This document shows positions 53,427 to 62,628 of a DNA stretch of 64,000 bases, one piece after another (positions within the stretch are counted from its first letter, which is position 1; every line of letters begins with the position of its first letter). The stretch is from Hyphomicrobiales bacterium (GTDB lineage Bacteria; Pseudomonadota; Alphaproteobacteria; Rhizobiales; Rhizobiaceae). The position numbers and the translations under genes are program-made. The DNA lies in contig UCKU01000036.1 of the NCBI GenBank assembly GCA_900473185.1, positions 1-64,000 on the forward strand, given 5' to 3'. Below the pieces are notes generated by a model, which ran no database searches, had not been told where the DNA came from, and saw only the letters and a program-made list of their open reading frames with translations.

Positions 53427-54611
53427 TCAAGCCCGCTTTCCGAGGAAAAGCAGTCTTATGCCGGCGAGCAAGGCATAAAGCGCGAAGAAACCGGCAATCG
53501 CATAGGCAAAACCGTTGTTTCCGGCAACATCGATGGCAGCGCCGATCACCTGGGGGCCCGCAACGGTACCGACGGCATAACAGAAAACGAAGGCCGCATT
53601 GGCCGCCGCAAGGTCCGAACCTGTCAGCCGCGAGCCGAGATGGCTGAGACCGACCGTGTAGAGGCCGGAGACGCAGCCGCCCCAGAAAAGCAGGATGCCG
53701 GCCATGAGAAGCCAGTTATTGACGAGGACAGGCAGCATCATCGTGCCGACGAAACCGGTCAGGGCCATCAGCGCCAGCAGGGGGCGCTTGTCCTTGATGC
53801 GGTCCGAAAGCAACCCGAGCGGGATCTGGAAGATGACGTTGCCGACACCCATCATGGTGAGCAGCAGAGCTGCCTGCGATTCGGTGAAATGCGCGCGCAC
53901 CGCAAAGATCGGAAAGAGCGAGAGGCCGCCGGCTTCGACTGCACCGAAGATGAAGACAGCCGCGGTCGCGGTCGGCACCAGGAAGACATAGCGCATGAAA
54001 TGCAGTTCCGGCTTCTCGTCCAGGACCGGGCTTTCATGGCGAGCGACGAAGATCGGGATCGCAGCCAGCAGGATCGCGAAGGCACCGACCAGGAAGGGCA
54101 GGATGCCGTCGCTGCCAAGCAGCGAGAAGATCAGCGGTCCGGCAGCAAACCCGAGTGAAAGGACGGTTGCGTAGATGCCGAGCACGAAGCCGCGTTTGGA
54201 AGGCGGTGAGGCCGCATTGATCCAGAATTCGGAGAGGATGAAGAGTGTGGTCGTCGCGCCGTGGAAGGCGAAGCGCAGCGGAAACCACATCCAGAAATCC
54301 CGAGCATAGTAGAAGCCGAGCGCGCTGAGCGCCGAGATCAGCACCGCCCACATCATGGTAGGCGCCACACCGTATTTATGCGCGAGCTTGGTGGTGATCG
54401 GTGCCGCCGCCATCGCCGCGATACCGGCCATGGCGGTGTTGAGGCCGATGAGGGTGGAGGAAATGCCACGCTTTTCGAGAATAATGCTGAGGAGAGGGAG
54501 TCCCAGACCGATCGCTATGCCGACAGCGGAGATGGACGAGACGGCTGCCACCAGAGAAGGCCAATGGATTTCCTCGAGATCGCCTGGTGTGCCGTTCCTC
54601 GGCTGAGACAT
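53427..54611 (-). CDS. MFS transporter
   Basis: 394 residues, 12 transmembrane helices in two six-helix halves. The YcaD-like pattern is seen in FRFAFHGATTTLFILSEFWI-type sequence (here LRFAFHGATTTLFILSEFWI) and in the inner loop LLSDRIKDKRPLLALM. Substrate unknown. No regulator stands next to it; 250 bp separate it from the DUF983 gene upstream. Confidence 0.85.
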   Translation of the reverse strand: MSQPRNGTPGDLEEIHWPSLVAAVSSISAVGIAIGLGLPLLSIILEKRGISSTLIGLNTAMAGIAAMAAAPITTKLAHKYGVAPTMMWAVLISALSALGFYYARDFWMWFPLRFAFHGATTTLFILSEFWINAASPPSKRGFVLGIYATVLSLGFAAGPLIFSLLGSDGILPFLVGAFAILLAAIPIFVARHESPVLDEKPELHFMRYVFLVPTATAAVFIFGAVEAGGLSLFPIFAVRAHFTESQAALLLTMMGVGNVIFQIPLGLLSDRIKDKRPLLALMALTGFVGTMMLPVLVNNWLLMAGILLFWGGCVSGLYTVGLSHLGSRLTGSDLAAANAAFVFCYAVGTVAGPQVIGAAIDVAGNNGFAYAIAGFFALYALLAGIRLLFLGKRA

Positions 54612-54862
54612 TTATCCATCCTTAGAGAGGTATGCGGACGAATCGTCCGTCTGGAGCCACATAGAAAGACATAGGCATGCCAAATCCAAGTGACGGGCAG
54701 GGTTTCACAATATTTCTGGCATCCGCCGGCGATTTCTTGAGTGTAAGCTTTCCCCGTACAAAAGATGATTACCGTGTCGATCCTCTGCAGATAGTCGGCT
54801 ATGGGCCATGGCGCTCTGGTCGCTGCCACTACACGCGAAATATGTCTGGAAGGTGAAAGTGT

Positions 54863-55315
54863 TCAAGCTTGCCGGCCGGGTACGTCGTAATCATCCGGTT
54901 CGTCATCATGGCCGTCGAAACCGTGCATCTTCAGCGCCCATTGCAGGCCTATGACGCCGCCCTTGATCGGCTGGATCGAGACGAGCGCCGTGATGATGGT
55001 GATCGGTGTCCAGATGGCGAGATGCACCCAGACTGGCAGCACGAAGGCCATATCCGTCAGCATGAACCCGCCGACGACGACGTGGCCGAGTACGAGGATG
55101 ACGAGATAGGGCGGCAGATCGTCGGCGCGCTGGTGGTACATCGCCTCGCCGCAGGCCGCGCAATGATCGACCGGCTTCAGAAAAGCGCGGAACAGCTTGC
55201 CGCTGCCGCAGGCCGGGCAGCGGTTCAGCATGCCGCGCATGATGGAGCGTCCGAGTGGGCGCTCGACATCGGGCGTATCCCCGTAGCGGACGACCTCGTC
55301 TGTCGGTGTGCTCAT
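54863..55315 (-). CDS. DUF983 family membrane protein
   Basis: 150 residues. An N-terminal zinc-ribbon-like pair CPACGSGKLF ... CAACGEAMYHQRADD precedes two transmembrane helices (about 68-90 and 95-118). Function unknown. It sits 20 bp after rnr in the order topA-rnr-DUF983 and is probably co-transcribed with them. Confidence 0.88.
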   Translation of the reverse strand: MSTPTDEVVRYGDTPDVERPLGRSIMRGMLNRCPACGSGKLFRAFLKPVDHCAACGEAMYHQRADDLPPYLVILVLGHVVVGGFMLTDMAFVLPVWVHLAIWTPITIITALVSIQPIKGGVIGLQWALKMHGFDGHDDEPDDYDVPGRQA

Positions 55316-55335
55316 CGATCGTTCCCTTCTCAGAA

Positions 55336-57705
55336 CTAGCGCCGCCCGCGCGGCGGCCTCGTTCCGATCTTCTTGCGAGCGCGGCTTGCGTCGCGTCGCC
55401 CCGCCTTGTGGAAGGAGCGCACAGCCGTCGGCATCTTGCGTCCCTCGCTCAGCATCTCGAAGCGCAGGGCGCCCGCGAGCGGAATCGCCTCTGCCAGCCG
55501 CACCGTCACATCGTCGCCGAGACGATAGCCAAGACCCGTCTTTTCACCTGATAGCGCCTGATGCGCTTCGTCATAGATGAAATAGTCGGTGCCGAGCGTA
55601 GATATAGGGATGAAACCATCAGCGCCATAGTCCGGCAGCATGATAAACAGACCGGATTTGGTGACGCCCGAAACGCGCCCCTCGAATTCCTGGCCGATGC
55701 GGCCGGCAAGATGATGGGCGATGAGGCGATCGACCGTCTCGCGTTCGGCGGCCATGGCACGGCGCTCGAAGGTGGAGATTTCGGCGGAGATGTCGTCGAG
55801 CGTCGCTTCCTCTTCCGGTGTGATGCCGCCCTCGCCGAAGCCGAGCGAGCCGACGAGCGCACGATGCACGATCAGGTCCGCATAACGCCGGATCGGCGAG
55901 GTGAAGTGCGCATACTTCATCAGGTTCAGGCCGAAATGGCCGATATTCTCAGGGCTGTAGATCGCCTGGCTCTGCGAGCGCAGTACCATCTCGTTGACCA
56001 TCGTCTGGTGCGGCGTGTTGTCAGCCTTGGCGAGGATACCGTTGAAGCTGTTGGCGCGCATATTGCCGCCTTTGGCAAGCGAGATGCCGAGGGTAGCGAG
56101 GAACTCGCGCAGCACCTCCTGCTTGGCAAGCGTTGGCGTATCGTGGATACGGTAGATCAGCGGCTGGCGCTTTTTTTCCAGGGTCTCGGCAGCGCAGACG
56201 TTCGCCTGGATCATCATTTCTTCGATCAGCTTGTGCGCATCGAGGCGCGGCGGCACGAAGACCCGGTCGACGGTGCCGTCGGGCTTCAGCAGGATCTTGC
56301 GCTCGGGCATATCGAGTTCGAGCGGCTGGCGCCGGTCGCGGCCGCGCTTCATCGTCTCGTAGGCGTGCCACAGCGGCTTCAGGATCGGCTCCAGCAGCGG
56401 CCCGGTCTTGTCGTCAGGCTTGCCGTCGATCGCCGCCTGCGCCTGCTGATAGGACAGCTTGGCAGCGCTCTTCATCATGATGCGATGGAAGGTATGCCCG
56501 CTCTTGCGGCCGTCCTTCGAGAAGACCATGCGAACCGCAAGGGCAGGGCGGTCGACGCCTTCCTTCAGCGAGCAGAGATCGTTGGAGATCCGCTCCGGCA
56601 GCATCGGCACGACACGATCGGGAAAGTAGACCGAGTTGCCGCGCTTCAGCGCTTCACGGTCGAGCGGCGAATTCGGCCGCACGTACCAGGAGACATCGGC
56701 AATGGCGACGGTGACGATAACGCCGCCGGCATTGTCTTCCGATGGATCATCCTCGGCATAGACGGCGTCGTCATGGTCCTTGGCATCGGCAGGGTCGATG
56801 GTGATCAATGGCAGGTCGCGCCAGTCCTCCCGATGCGACATGGTGGCAGGCTTTGCGTCATCCGCCTCTGCGACGGCGGCTGGCGGGAAGACATGCGGAA
56901 TACCGTGCGCATGGATGGCAATCATCGAGATCGCCTTTTCCGAAGCGACGGAGCCGACGACCGAAAGCACCTTGGCACGCGCCAGGCCGAAACGGCCGAG
57001 ACGCGCAATTTCCACCTCGACCAGATCGCCGTCCCTGGCATCGCCCTTGTATTCAGGGTCGATCAGCATTTCCTCGCCGCGCCGCTCGATCGGCAGCAGG
57101 CGTCCGGCACCGCCGGGCGCATCCTTGAAGACGCCCATTGTGGCACCCCGCCGCTTGTCGATCACCTTGATGATGCGGGCGGTATAGGCCGGGCCGCCGC
57201 GGTCGACAGCCGGGAAGATCTTGGCAAGGATACGGTCACCCATGCCTGCAACCGGCGACTTGCCCTTGCCCTGACGGCCCGCCGGCGATTGCTGACGGAT
57301 GGCGACGGCAGGGGCCACACCTTGATCCTCCGGCCATTCGGCCGGGCGGCCGATCAGCTCGCCATCTTTGTCGCGGGTGGTGATGTCGAGCACGGTGACG
57401 GGAGGCAGCGCACCGGGCCGGATCAGCGACTTGCGGGTCTTCTGCAGCATGCCTTCCTGCTCCAGCTCCTGCAGTAGGTGCTTGAGCTCGACGCGGCTTT
57501 CGCCCTTCAGCCCGAAGGCCTTAGCGAGCTCGCGCTTGGAGGCTTTCTGCGGATGTTCAGCGATGAAACGCAGGATGACTTCGCGCGGCGGCAGGATGCC
57601 GTGCACGATGTTCAGCGGCTCAGGCGCAGGTTCCCCGCTCGCGCGTCCGAATTTTCCCGGGCGCTTGCCCATGGCTCTCGTAGTCTCGCGCGGTTCTCTC
57701 GCCAC
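55336..57705 (-). CDS. rnr: ribonuclease R
   Basis: 3'-5' exoribonuclease of 789 residues. Order: N-terminal helix-turn-helix, two cold-shock domains, RNB catalytic domain with the metal-binding aspartates in ITIDPADAKDHDDAVYA, S1 domain (about 650-730) and a basic C-terminal tail. It degrades structured RNA and helps rRNA quality control. The GTG at 57705, just after the topA stop, is listed as start; the ATG at 57672 (MGKRPGKFGR) is a good alternative. Confidence 0.95.
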   Translation of the reverse strand: MAREPRETTRAMGKRPGKFGRASGEPAPEPLNIVHGILPPREVILRFIAEHPQKASKRELAKAFGLKGESRVELKHLLQELEQEGMLQKTRKSLIRPGALPPVTVLDITTRDKDGELIGRPAEWPEDQGVAPAVAIRQQSPAGRQGKGKSPVAGMGDRILAKIFPAVDRGGPAYTARIIKVIDKRRGATMGVFKDAPGGAGRLLPIERRGEEMLIDPEYKGDARDGDLVEVEIARLGRFGLARAKVLSVVGSVASEKAISMIAIHAHGIPHVFPPAAVAEADDAKPATMSHREDWRDLPLITIDPADAKDHDDAVYAEDDPSEDNAGGVIVTVAIADVSWYVRPNSPLDREALKRGNSVYFPDRVVPMLPERISNDLCSLKEGVDRPALAVRMVFSKDGRKSGHTFHRIMMKSAAKLSYQQAQAAIDGKPDDKTGPLLEPILKPLWHAYETMKRGRDRRQPLELDMPERKILLKPDGTVDRVFVPPRLDAHKLIEEMMIQANVCAAETLEKKRQPLIYRIHDTPTLAKQEVLREFLATLGISLAKGGNMRANSFNGILAKADNTPHQTMVNEMVLRSQSQAIYSPENIGHFGLNLMKYAHFTSPIRRYADLIVHRALVGSLGFGEGGITPEEEATLDDISAEISTFERRAMAAERETVDRLIAHHLAGRIGQEFEGRVSGVTKSGLFIMLPDYGADGFIPISTLGTDYFIYDEAHQALSGEKTGLGYRLGDDVTVRLAEAIPLAGALRFEMLSEGRKMPTAVRSFHKAGRRDASRARKKIGTRPPRGRR

Positions 57706-57707
57706 TC

Positions 57708-60365
57708 TCAGCTCTTTTTCGTTTTCGCCGGCGCTTTTGCCTTGGCTGTCTTCGGCTTTGCCGCGGTCTTCGTCGTCTTGGCTTCAGCGGCCGCAGCCTT
57801 CGGCTTCGCCGCCGATTTGGCCTTGGTCTTGCCCGCGGGAGCCTTGCCGGCCTTTTCCACGATCAGCGCCAGGGCTTCCTCGACAGTGATCGCCTGCGGA
57901 TCCTTGCCCTTCGGCAGCGTCGCATTGACCTTGCCCCAGTTGACATAGGGGCCGTAACGGCCGTCGCGGACGGTAATAGCACCGCCATCTGGATGATTGC
58001 CGAGTTCCTTAAGGGCTGCCGGCGTTCCGCGGCCTCCGCCCGGCGCCTTGGCCTGCTTTTCGGCAATCAGCGTCACGGCGCGGTTGAGACCGACCGAGAA
58101 GACGTCCTCGATGCTCTCCAGATTGGCATAGGTGCCGTCATGCAGCAGGAACGGCCCGTAGCGGCCAAGCCCGGAAGAGATCATCTTGCCGCTTTCCGGA
58201 TGTTTGCCGATATCGCGAGGCAGCGAAATCAGCGCCATCGCCTTTTCGTAATCGATATCCTCGGGCTTCCAGCCCTTCGGCAGCGAGGAGCGCTTGGCAT
58301 CCTTGCCGTCGCCGCGCTGGATATAGGGTCCGAAACGGCCCGAACGCAGCGTCAGTTCCTCGCCGGTGGTCGGGTCGGTGCCGAGGTTCTTCGGCTCGTT
58401 CAGAGCTGCACCCTCAGCCTCGCCGCCATTCTCGGAGGAAAGCTGGCGGGTATAGTTGCATTCAGGGTAGTTGGAGCAGCCGACGAAGGCACCGTACTTG
58501 CCGAGCTTCAGCGACAGATTGCCAGTGCCGCAGACCTGGCAGATGCGCGGATCGCTGCCGTCCTCGCGCTTCGGGAAGACAAGCGGTGCCAGGGCTTCGT
58601 TCAGCGAGTCCAGAACGTTGGTGACGCGCAGTTCCTTGGTGTCTTCGATCTGCGAGAAGAAATCCTTCCAGAAGTCGCGAAGAACCTGCTTCCAGTTCAG
58701 TTCGCCAGCCGAGATCCGGTCGAGCTTCTCTTCGAGATCTGCCGTGAAATCATATTCGACATACTTGGTGAAGAAGCTCTCGAGGAAGGCGGTAACGAGA
58801 CGCCCCTTCGCCTGTGGAATGAGCTTGCGCTTATCGATCGTCACATAGTCGCGGTCGCGCAGTGTCGCGAGCGTCGCGGCATAGGTGGACGGACGGCCGA
58901 TGCCGAGTTCTTCCATTTTCTTGATGAGCGAGGCTTCGGAATAACGCGGCGGCGGCTCGGTAAAGTGCTGCGTCGAGTTGATCTTCTGCTTGGCGAGATT
59001 CTCGCGCGCATTGATCTCCGGCAGGCGGCCATCCTCGTCATCAGCGTCGTCGCTCTGCTCGCCATCTTCCTTCTGGTCGGTATAGGCGGCGATGAAGCCG
59101 TCGAAGCGGATGACGGAACCGACGGCGCGCAGGCCAGCCTTCTGGCCATTATTGTCGGCAATGATTTCAGCCGTCGTACGCTCGATTTCGGCCGATGCCA
59201 TCTGGCTGGCGATACCGCGCTTCCAGATCAGATCGTAGAGACGGATCTGGTCGGCATCCAGGAACTTGCGGACGCGATCCGGTGAGCGGTTGAAGTCGGT
59301 CGGGCGGATCGCTTCGTGCGCTTCCTGGGCATTCTTCGCTTTGGTCGAGTAGAAACGTGCCTTTTCCGGCAGGTAACGTTCACCGAACTGTTCGCTGATG
59401 GCGCTTCGCGCGGCATCGATCGCTTCCGGCGCCATCTGCACGCCGTCCGTACGCATATAGGTGATCAGACCGACGGTCTCGCCGCCAATGTCGACGCCCT
59501 CGTAAAGCTTCTGCGCGATCTGCATGGTGCGCGAGGCCGAGAAGCCGAGCTTGGAGGAGGCCGCCTGCTGCAGCGTGGAGGTCGTAAAGGGCGGTGACGG
59601 GTTGCGCTTGACGGGCTTTGCCTCGACGCTTTCGACAACATAGCTGGCACCTTCCAGCAGCGCCTTCAGCTTGCCGGCTTCGTCGCCATTGCCGATAGAG
59701 CGCGGCTGCAGCCGCTTGCCATTGGCGGCAACCAGTCTTGCCTCGAACTCGTCGCCGCGCGGCGTCTTCAAGAGCGCCGACAGGTTCCAGTATTCCTCGG
59801 AAATGAAGCGCTCGATCTCGGATTCTCGATCGCAGACGAGGCGCAGCGCTACCGACTGCACGCGGCCGGCGGAACGCGCACCGGGCAGCTTACGCCAGAG
59901 AACCGGCGAGAGGTTGAAGCCAACGAGGTAATCGAGTGCGCGGCGTGCCAGATAGGCATCGACCAGCGGGACGTCGATGTCGCGCGGATCGGCCATCGCA
60001 TCGAGCACGGCCTTCTTGGTGATGGCGTTGAAGACGACGCGCTTGACCGGCTTGCCGTTGATGACGCGCTTCTTGTTCAGAAGGTCGAGAACATGCCAGG
60101 AGATCGCTTCGCCTTCGCGATCCGGGTCGGTCGCCAGGAAAAGGGCATCGGAGGATTTCACCGCGTCGGCAATATCCTTCATGCGCTTGGACGAGGCGCT
60201 GTCCACCTCCCAAAGCATCTCGAAATCCTGATCCGGAAGAACTGATCCATCCTTGGCAGGCAGATCGCGCACATGGCCGAAAGAGGCGAGCACTTTGTAT
60301 CCTGGACCCAGATACTTATTGATCGTCTTGGCCTTGGCAGGCGATTCCACCACTACAACATTCAT
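57708..60365 (-). CDS. topA: DNA topoisomerase I
   Basis: Type IA topoisomerase of 885 residues that relaxes negative supercoils. TOPRIM domain at the N-terminus (VVVESPAKAKTINKYLG, LATDPDREGEAISWH). Active-site Tyr303 in GLITYMRTDG. A C-terminal zinc ribbon (CQVCGTGNLSLKLGKYGAFVGCSNYPEC) and several degenerate repeats of the type GRYGPYVNWG follow. The last ~45 residues are a Lys/Ala/Pro-rich basic tail, common in alphaproteobacteria. Confidence 0.97.
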   Translation of the reverse strand: MNVVVVESPAKAKTINKYLGPGYKVLASFGHVRDLPAKDGSVLPDQDFEMLWEVDSASSKRMKDIADAVKSSDALFLATDPDREGEAISWHVLDLLNKKRVINGKPVKRVVFNAITKKAVLDAMADPRDIDVPLVDAYLARRALDYLVGFNLSPVLWRKLPGARSAGRVQSVALRLVCDRESEIERFISEEYWNLSALLKTPRGDEFEARLVAANGKRLQPRSIGNGDEAGKLKALLEGASYVVESVEAKPVKRNPSPPFTTSTLQQAASSKLGFSASRTMQIAQKLYEGVDIGGETVGLITYMRTDGVQMAPEAIDAARSAISEQFGERYLPEKARFYSTKAKNAQEAHEAIRPTDFNRSPDRVRKFLDADQIRLYDLIWKRGIASQMASAEIERTTAEIIADNNGQKAGLRAVGSVIRFDGFIAAYTDQKEDGEQSDDADDEDGRLPEINARENLAKQKINSTQHFTEPPPRYSEASLIKKMEELGIGRPSTYAATLATLRDRDYVTIDKRKLIPQAKGRLVTAFLESFFTKYVEYDFTADLEEKLDRISAGELNWKQVLRDFWKDFFSQIEDTKELRVTNVLDSLNEALAPLVFPKREDGSDPRICQVCGTGNLSLKLGKYGAFVGCSNYPECNYTRQLSSENGGEAEGAALNEPKNLGTDPTTGEELTLRSGRFGPYIQRGDGKDAKRSSLPKGWKPEDIDYEKAMALISLPRDIGKHPESGKMISSGLGRYGPFLLHDGTYANLESIEDVFSVGLNRAVTLIAEKQAKAPGGGRGTPAALKELGNHPDGGAITVRDGRYGPYVNWGKVNATLPKGKDPQAITVEEALALIVEKAGKAPAGKTKAKSAAKPKAAAAEAKTTKTAAKPKTAKAKAPAKTKKS

Positions 60366-60621
60366 GATGATTCTCTAAAAAAGATGCCGATCCGGCGGAG
60401 AGGCAGGCGTAACATGCACTGCAACATGAATACCGGCCCCCCGACATGGACAGGGAATTCGCTCTGGTCAAGAGGTTTGCTTCAATTTTACCTCTTTGCC
60501 GCGTATCGCAACCATTGCGAGATTTTGAACCTATTGCAATTCAGGATGATTGCGCTATCGTTTTTGAAGCGTGGTTCGGGCTCCTGGTAAAGCAGCCCTC
60601 TCCGATTTCATAGAGACAAAT

Positions 60622-60828
60622 ATGGCGCCCAAGGCTGCAGAAAAAGACACCGATCGCTCGGCATCGCTTGAAAACATTGCTTTCATCCGGCAGATGCTCG
60701 CAGAGTTGCGCCAGGTGGCAGAACGCGAAAATGCGGAGATGCTCTGTTATCTCATTGAAATGGCCTGCGTCGAAGCCGGAGACCTGCAGTCACGCATTGA
60801 TAACGGCTCAGTCGGTCATGGAAATTGA
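60622..60828 (+). CDS. small conserved-looking protein of unknown function
   Basis: 68 residues, mostly helical and amphipathic (ENIAFIRQMLAELRQVAERE, then MLCYLIEMACVEAGD). It is divergent from topA, and its 3' end overlaps the convergent dprA gene by 21 bp. The ribosome-binding site is weak (AGAGAC). Similar short proteins are seen at this locus in rhizobia to my recollection, but no function is known. A longer in-frame form from 60571 is possible. Confidence 0.6.
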   Translation: MAPKAAEKDTDRSASLENIAFIRQMLAELRQVAERENAEMLCYLIEMACVEAGDLQSRIDNGSVGHGN

Positions 60829-61956
60829 AACCAGCCCGCCGGCATGGCGATGGAGCCTCCCGGCCATATCCAGCTCCAGAAGAACAAGATAGACGGCGGA
60901 AGCCGAGAGACCGGTATGACGGATGATGTCGTCGACCTCTGCCGGCGTCGGACCGAGCGCATCGATGACGAGCGTGCGATCCGTTTCGTCGGGCGGAAGC
61001 GACATCCTGCCGCCTTCGCGCTTCGGTTCTTCGGCTGATGGTAGCGAGAAGAGATCGGGCTGGGAGAGCGGCGCCAGCGCTTCCACGACATCCTCAGGCG
61101 AAGTGACGATCATCGCCCCGTCCTTCAGAAGGCCGTTCGTGCCGTGGCAGCGTGGATCGAGCGGCGAACCCGGCACGGCAAAGACCAGCCGCCCGAATTC
61201 GCCGGCCATCCGCGCCGTGATCAGCGAACCGGAGCGAACGGCTGCCTCCACGACCGCGACGCCGAGCGAGATGCCCGCAATCAGCCGGTTGCGGCGGGGA
61301 AAATCCCGCGCACGCGGCTCCCAGCCGAAAGGCATTTCGCTGACGGCAAGCCCGTTGCCGTTCCATATCTCCTCCAGCAGTCCGACATTTTCAGGCGGGT
61401 AGGGCTGGTCCAGCCCTCCAGCCATTGCGGCAATGGTGCCGGTATCGAGGCTCGCCCGATGGGCGGCTGTGTCGATGCCACGGGCAAGGCCGGAGACGAC
61501 CGCATAGCCGGCCCGGCCACAATCTCGGGCCATCATCGCCGCGAACTTCGCGCCGCTGACGGAAGCATTGCGCGAACCGACGATGCCGACCGCCGCTCTC
61601 TTTAGCACGGAAAGATTGCCCTTGACCGCGAGCAACGGCGGCGCACCGTCGATTTGGCGGAGCGCCTGCGGATAATCAGGCTCGCCGATGCCGACGAAGC
61701 GGGCGCCGAAGCGCTGTGCCGCCTCGAGTTCGCGGTATGCTTCGGCTTCGGTGGCGATGCGGATCGAACGTGTTGCGCCGCCGCGCGCCGATAGTTCCGG
61801 CAGCATGGAAAGAGCGGCTTCCGCCGAACCGAAATGATTGATGAGATCGCGAAAGGTCGCGGGGCCGACATTGTCGGAGCGGATCAGCCTCAGCCAGGCG
61901 ATCCTCTGTCTCTCCGTCAGCGCAATTCCTTTTGGCTTTGCGCTGAGCGCGTCCAT
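60808..61956 (-). CDS. dprA: DNA processing protein DprA
   Basis: 382 residues. SAM-like N-domain, then the Rossmann-fold core with VGIVGSRNASVSGAKFAAMM and GLARGIDTAAHRASLDTGT, and a C-terminal winged-helix-like domain (LPPDETDRTLVIDALGPTPAEVDDIIRHTG, split here). It loads RecA on incoming single-stranded DNA in transformable bacteria; rhizobia keep it although natural competence is rarely seen. Its ATG overlaps the plsY stop (TAATG). Confidence 0.95.
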   Translation of the reverse strand: MDALSAKPKGIALTERQRIAWLRLIRSDNVGPATFRDLINHFGSAEAALSMLPELSARGGATRSIRIATEAEAYRELEAAQRFGARFVGIGEPDYPQALRQIDGAPPLLAVKGNLSVLKRAAVGIVGSRNASVSGAKFAAMMARDCGRAGYAVVSGLARGIDTAAHRASLDTGTIAAMAGGLDQPYPPENVGLLEEIWNGNGLAVSEMPFGWEPRARDFPRRNRLIAGISLGVAVVEAAVRSGSLITARMAGEFGRLVFAVPGSPLDPRCHGTNGLLKDGAMIVTSPEDVVEALAPLSQPDLFSLPSAEEPKREGGRMSLPPDETDRTLVIDALGPTPAEVDDIIRHTGLSASAVYLVLLELDMAGRLHRHAGGLVSISMTD

Positions 61957-62576
61957 TACCCCTTAGCCCCGATCTTGCTTTCCGTCCCGCTGATCAGGCG
62001 GGAGATATTGGCCTTGTGTTTCCAATAGGAGATGACGCTCATGATGGCCATGATTGCCGCAACCTTTTCGTCGCCCAATATCCACAATGCAACCGGAATG
62101 ACAAGCATCGCCAGGAGAGCGGAAAGTGAGGAATAGCGGCTGATAAAGGCAACCCCAAGCCAGACGGCTGCAAAGAGCAGAACCATGAGCGGCGCAACGC
62201 CGAGCAGCGTGCCGATATAGGTGGCAACACCCTTGCCGCCCTTGAAACCGATCCAGACCGGGAAGAGATGGCCAATGAAGGCAAAGAAACCGGCGATGAT
62301 GCCCGCTTCCTCACCCGCGAAATAGGCCATGATCCAGGCAGCGGCGGCAGCTTTCAGCGCATCGAGCAGTAGCGTAGCGGCCGCGAGCTTCTTGTTGCCG
62401 GTACGCAGAACGTTGGTCGCGCCGATATTGCCGGAGCCGATGCTGCGCACATCGCCGAGGCCGGCGGCGCGCGTGAGGAGGAGACCGAACGGGATGGAGC
62501 CGAGCAGGTAGCCAACGACGACGGCGGCAAGCGCCAGAGGCAGGGTAATCTGCCAGGTGACAAGATCAGATATCAT
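61956..62576 (-). CDS. plsY: glycerol-3-phosphate acyltransferase PlsY
   Basis: 206 residues with five transmembrane helices. The three PlsY motifs are seen: GSIPFGLLLTRAAGLGDVRS-type start with SGNIGATNVLRT (motif 1), GHLFPVWIGFKGGKGVAT (motif 2) and the RYSSLSAL region (motif 3). It acylates glycerol-3-phosphate from acyl-phosphate, the first step of phospholipid synthesis. The start at 62576 is 5 nt after GGGGA. It is coupled to dprA. Confidence 0.96.
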   Translation of the reverse strand: MISDLVTWQITLPLALAAVVVGYLLGSIPFGLLLTRAAGLGDVRSIGSGNIGATNVLRTGNKKLAAATLLLDALKAAAAAWIMAYFAGEEAGIIAGFFAFIGHLFPVWIGFKGGKGVATYIGTLLGVAPLMVLLFAAVWLGVAFISRYSSLSALLAMLVIPVALWILGDEKVAAIMAIMSVISYWKHKANISRLISGTESKIGAKG

Positions 62577-62628
62577 TTTTGTTCCCCAGTCTTTTGCCGA
62601 GAGGATGCCCGGAAGGGCAGGGCAGCCC

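Noticed and set aside
55561..57477. 638-codon plus-strand frame opposite rnr
   Set aside because: rnr is intact on the minus strand with all domains; the plus frame has no recognisable features.
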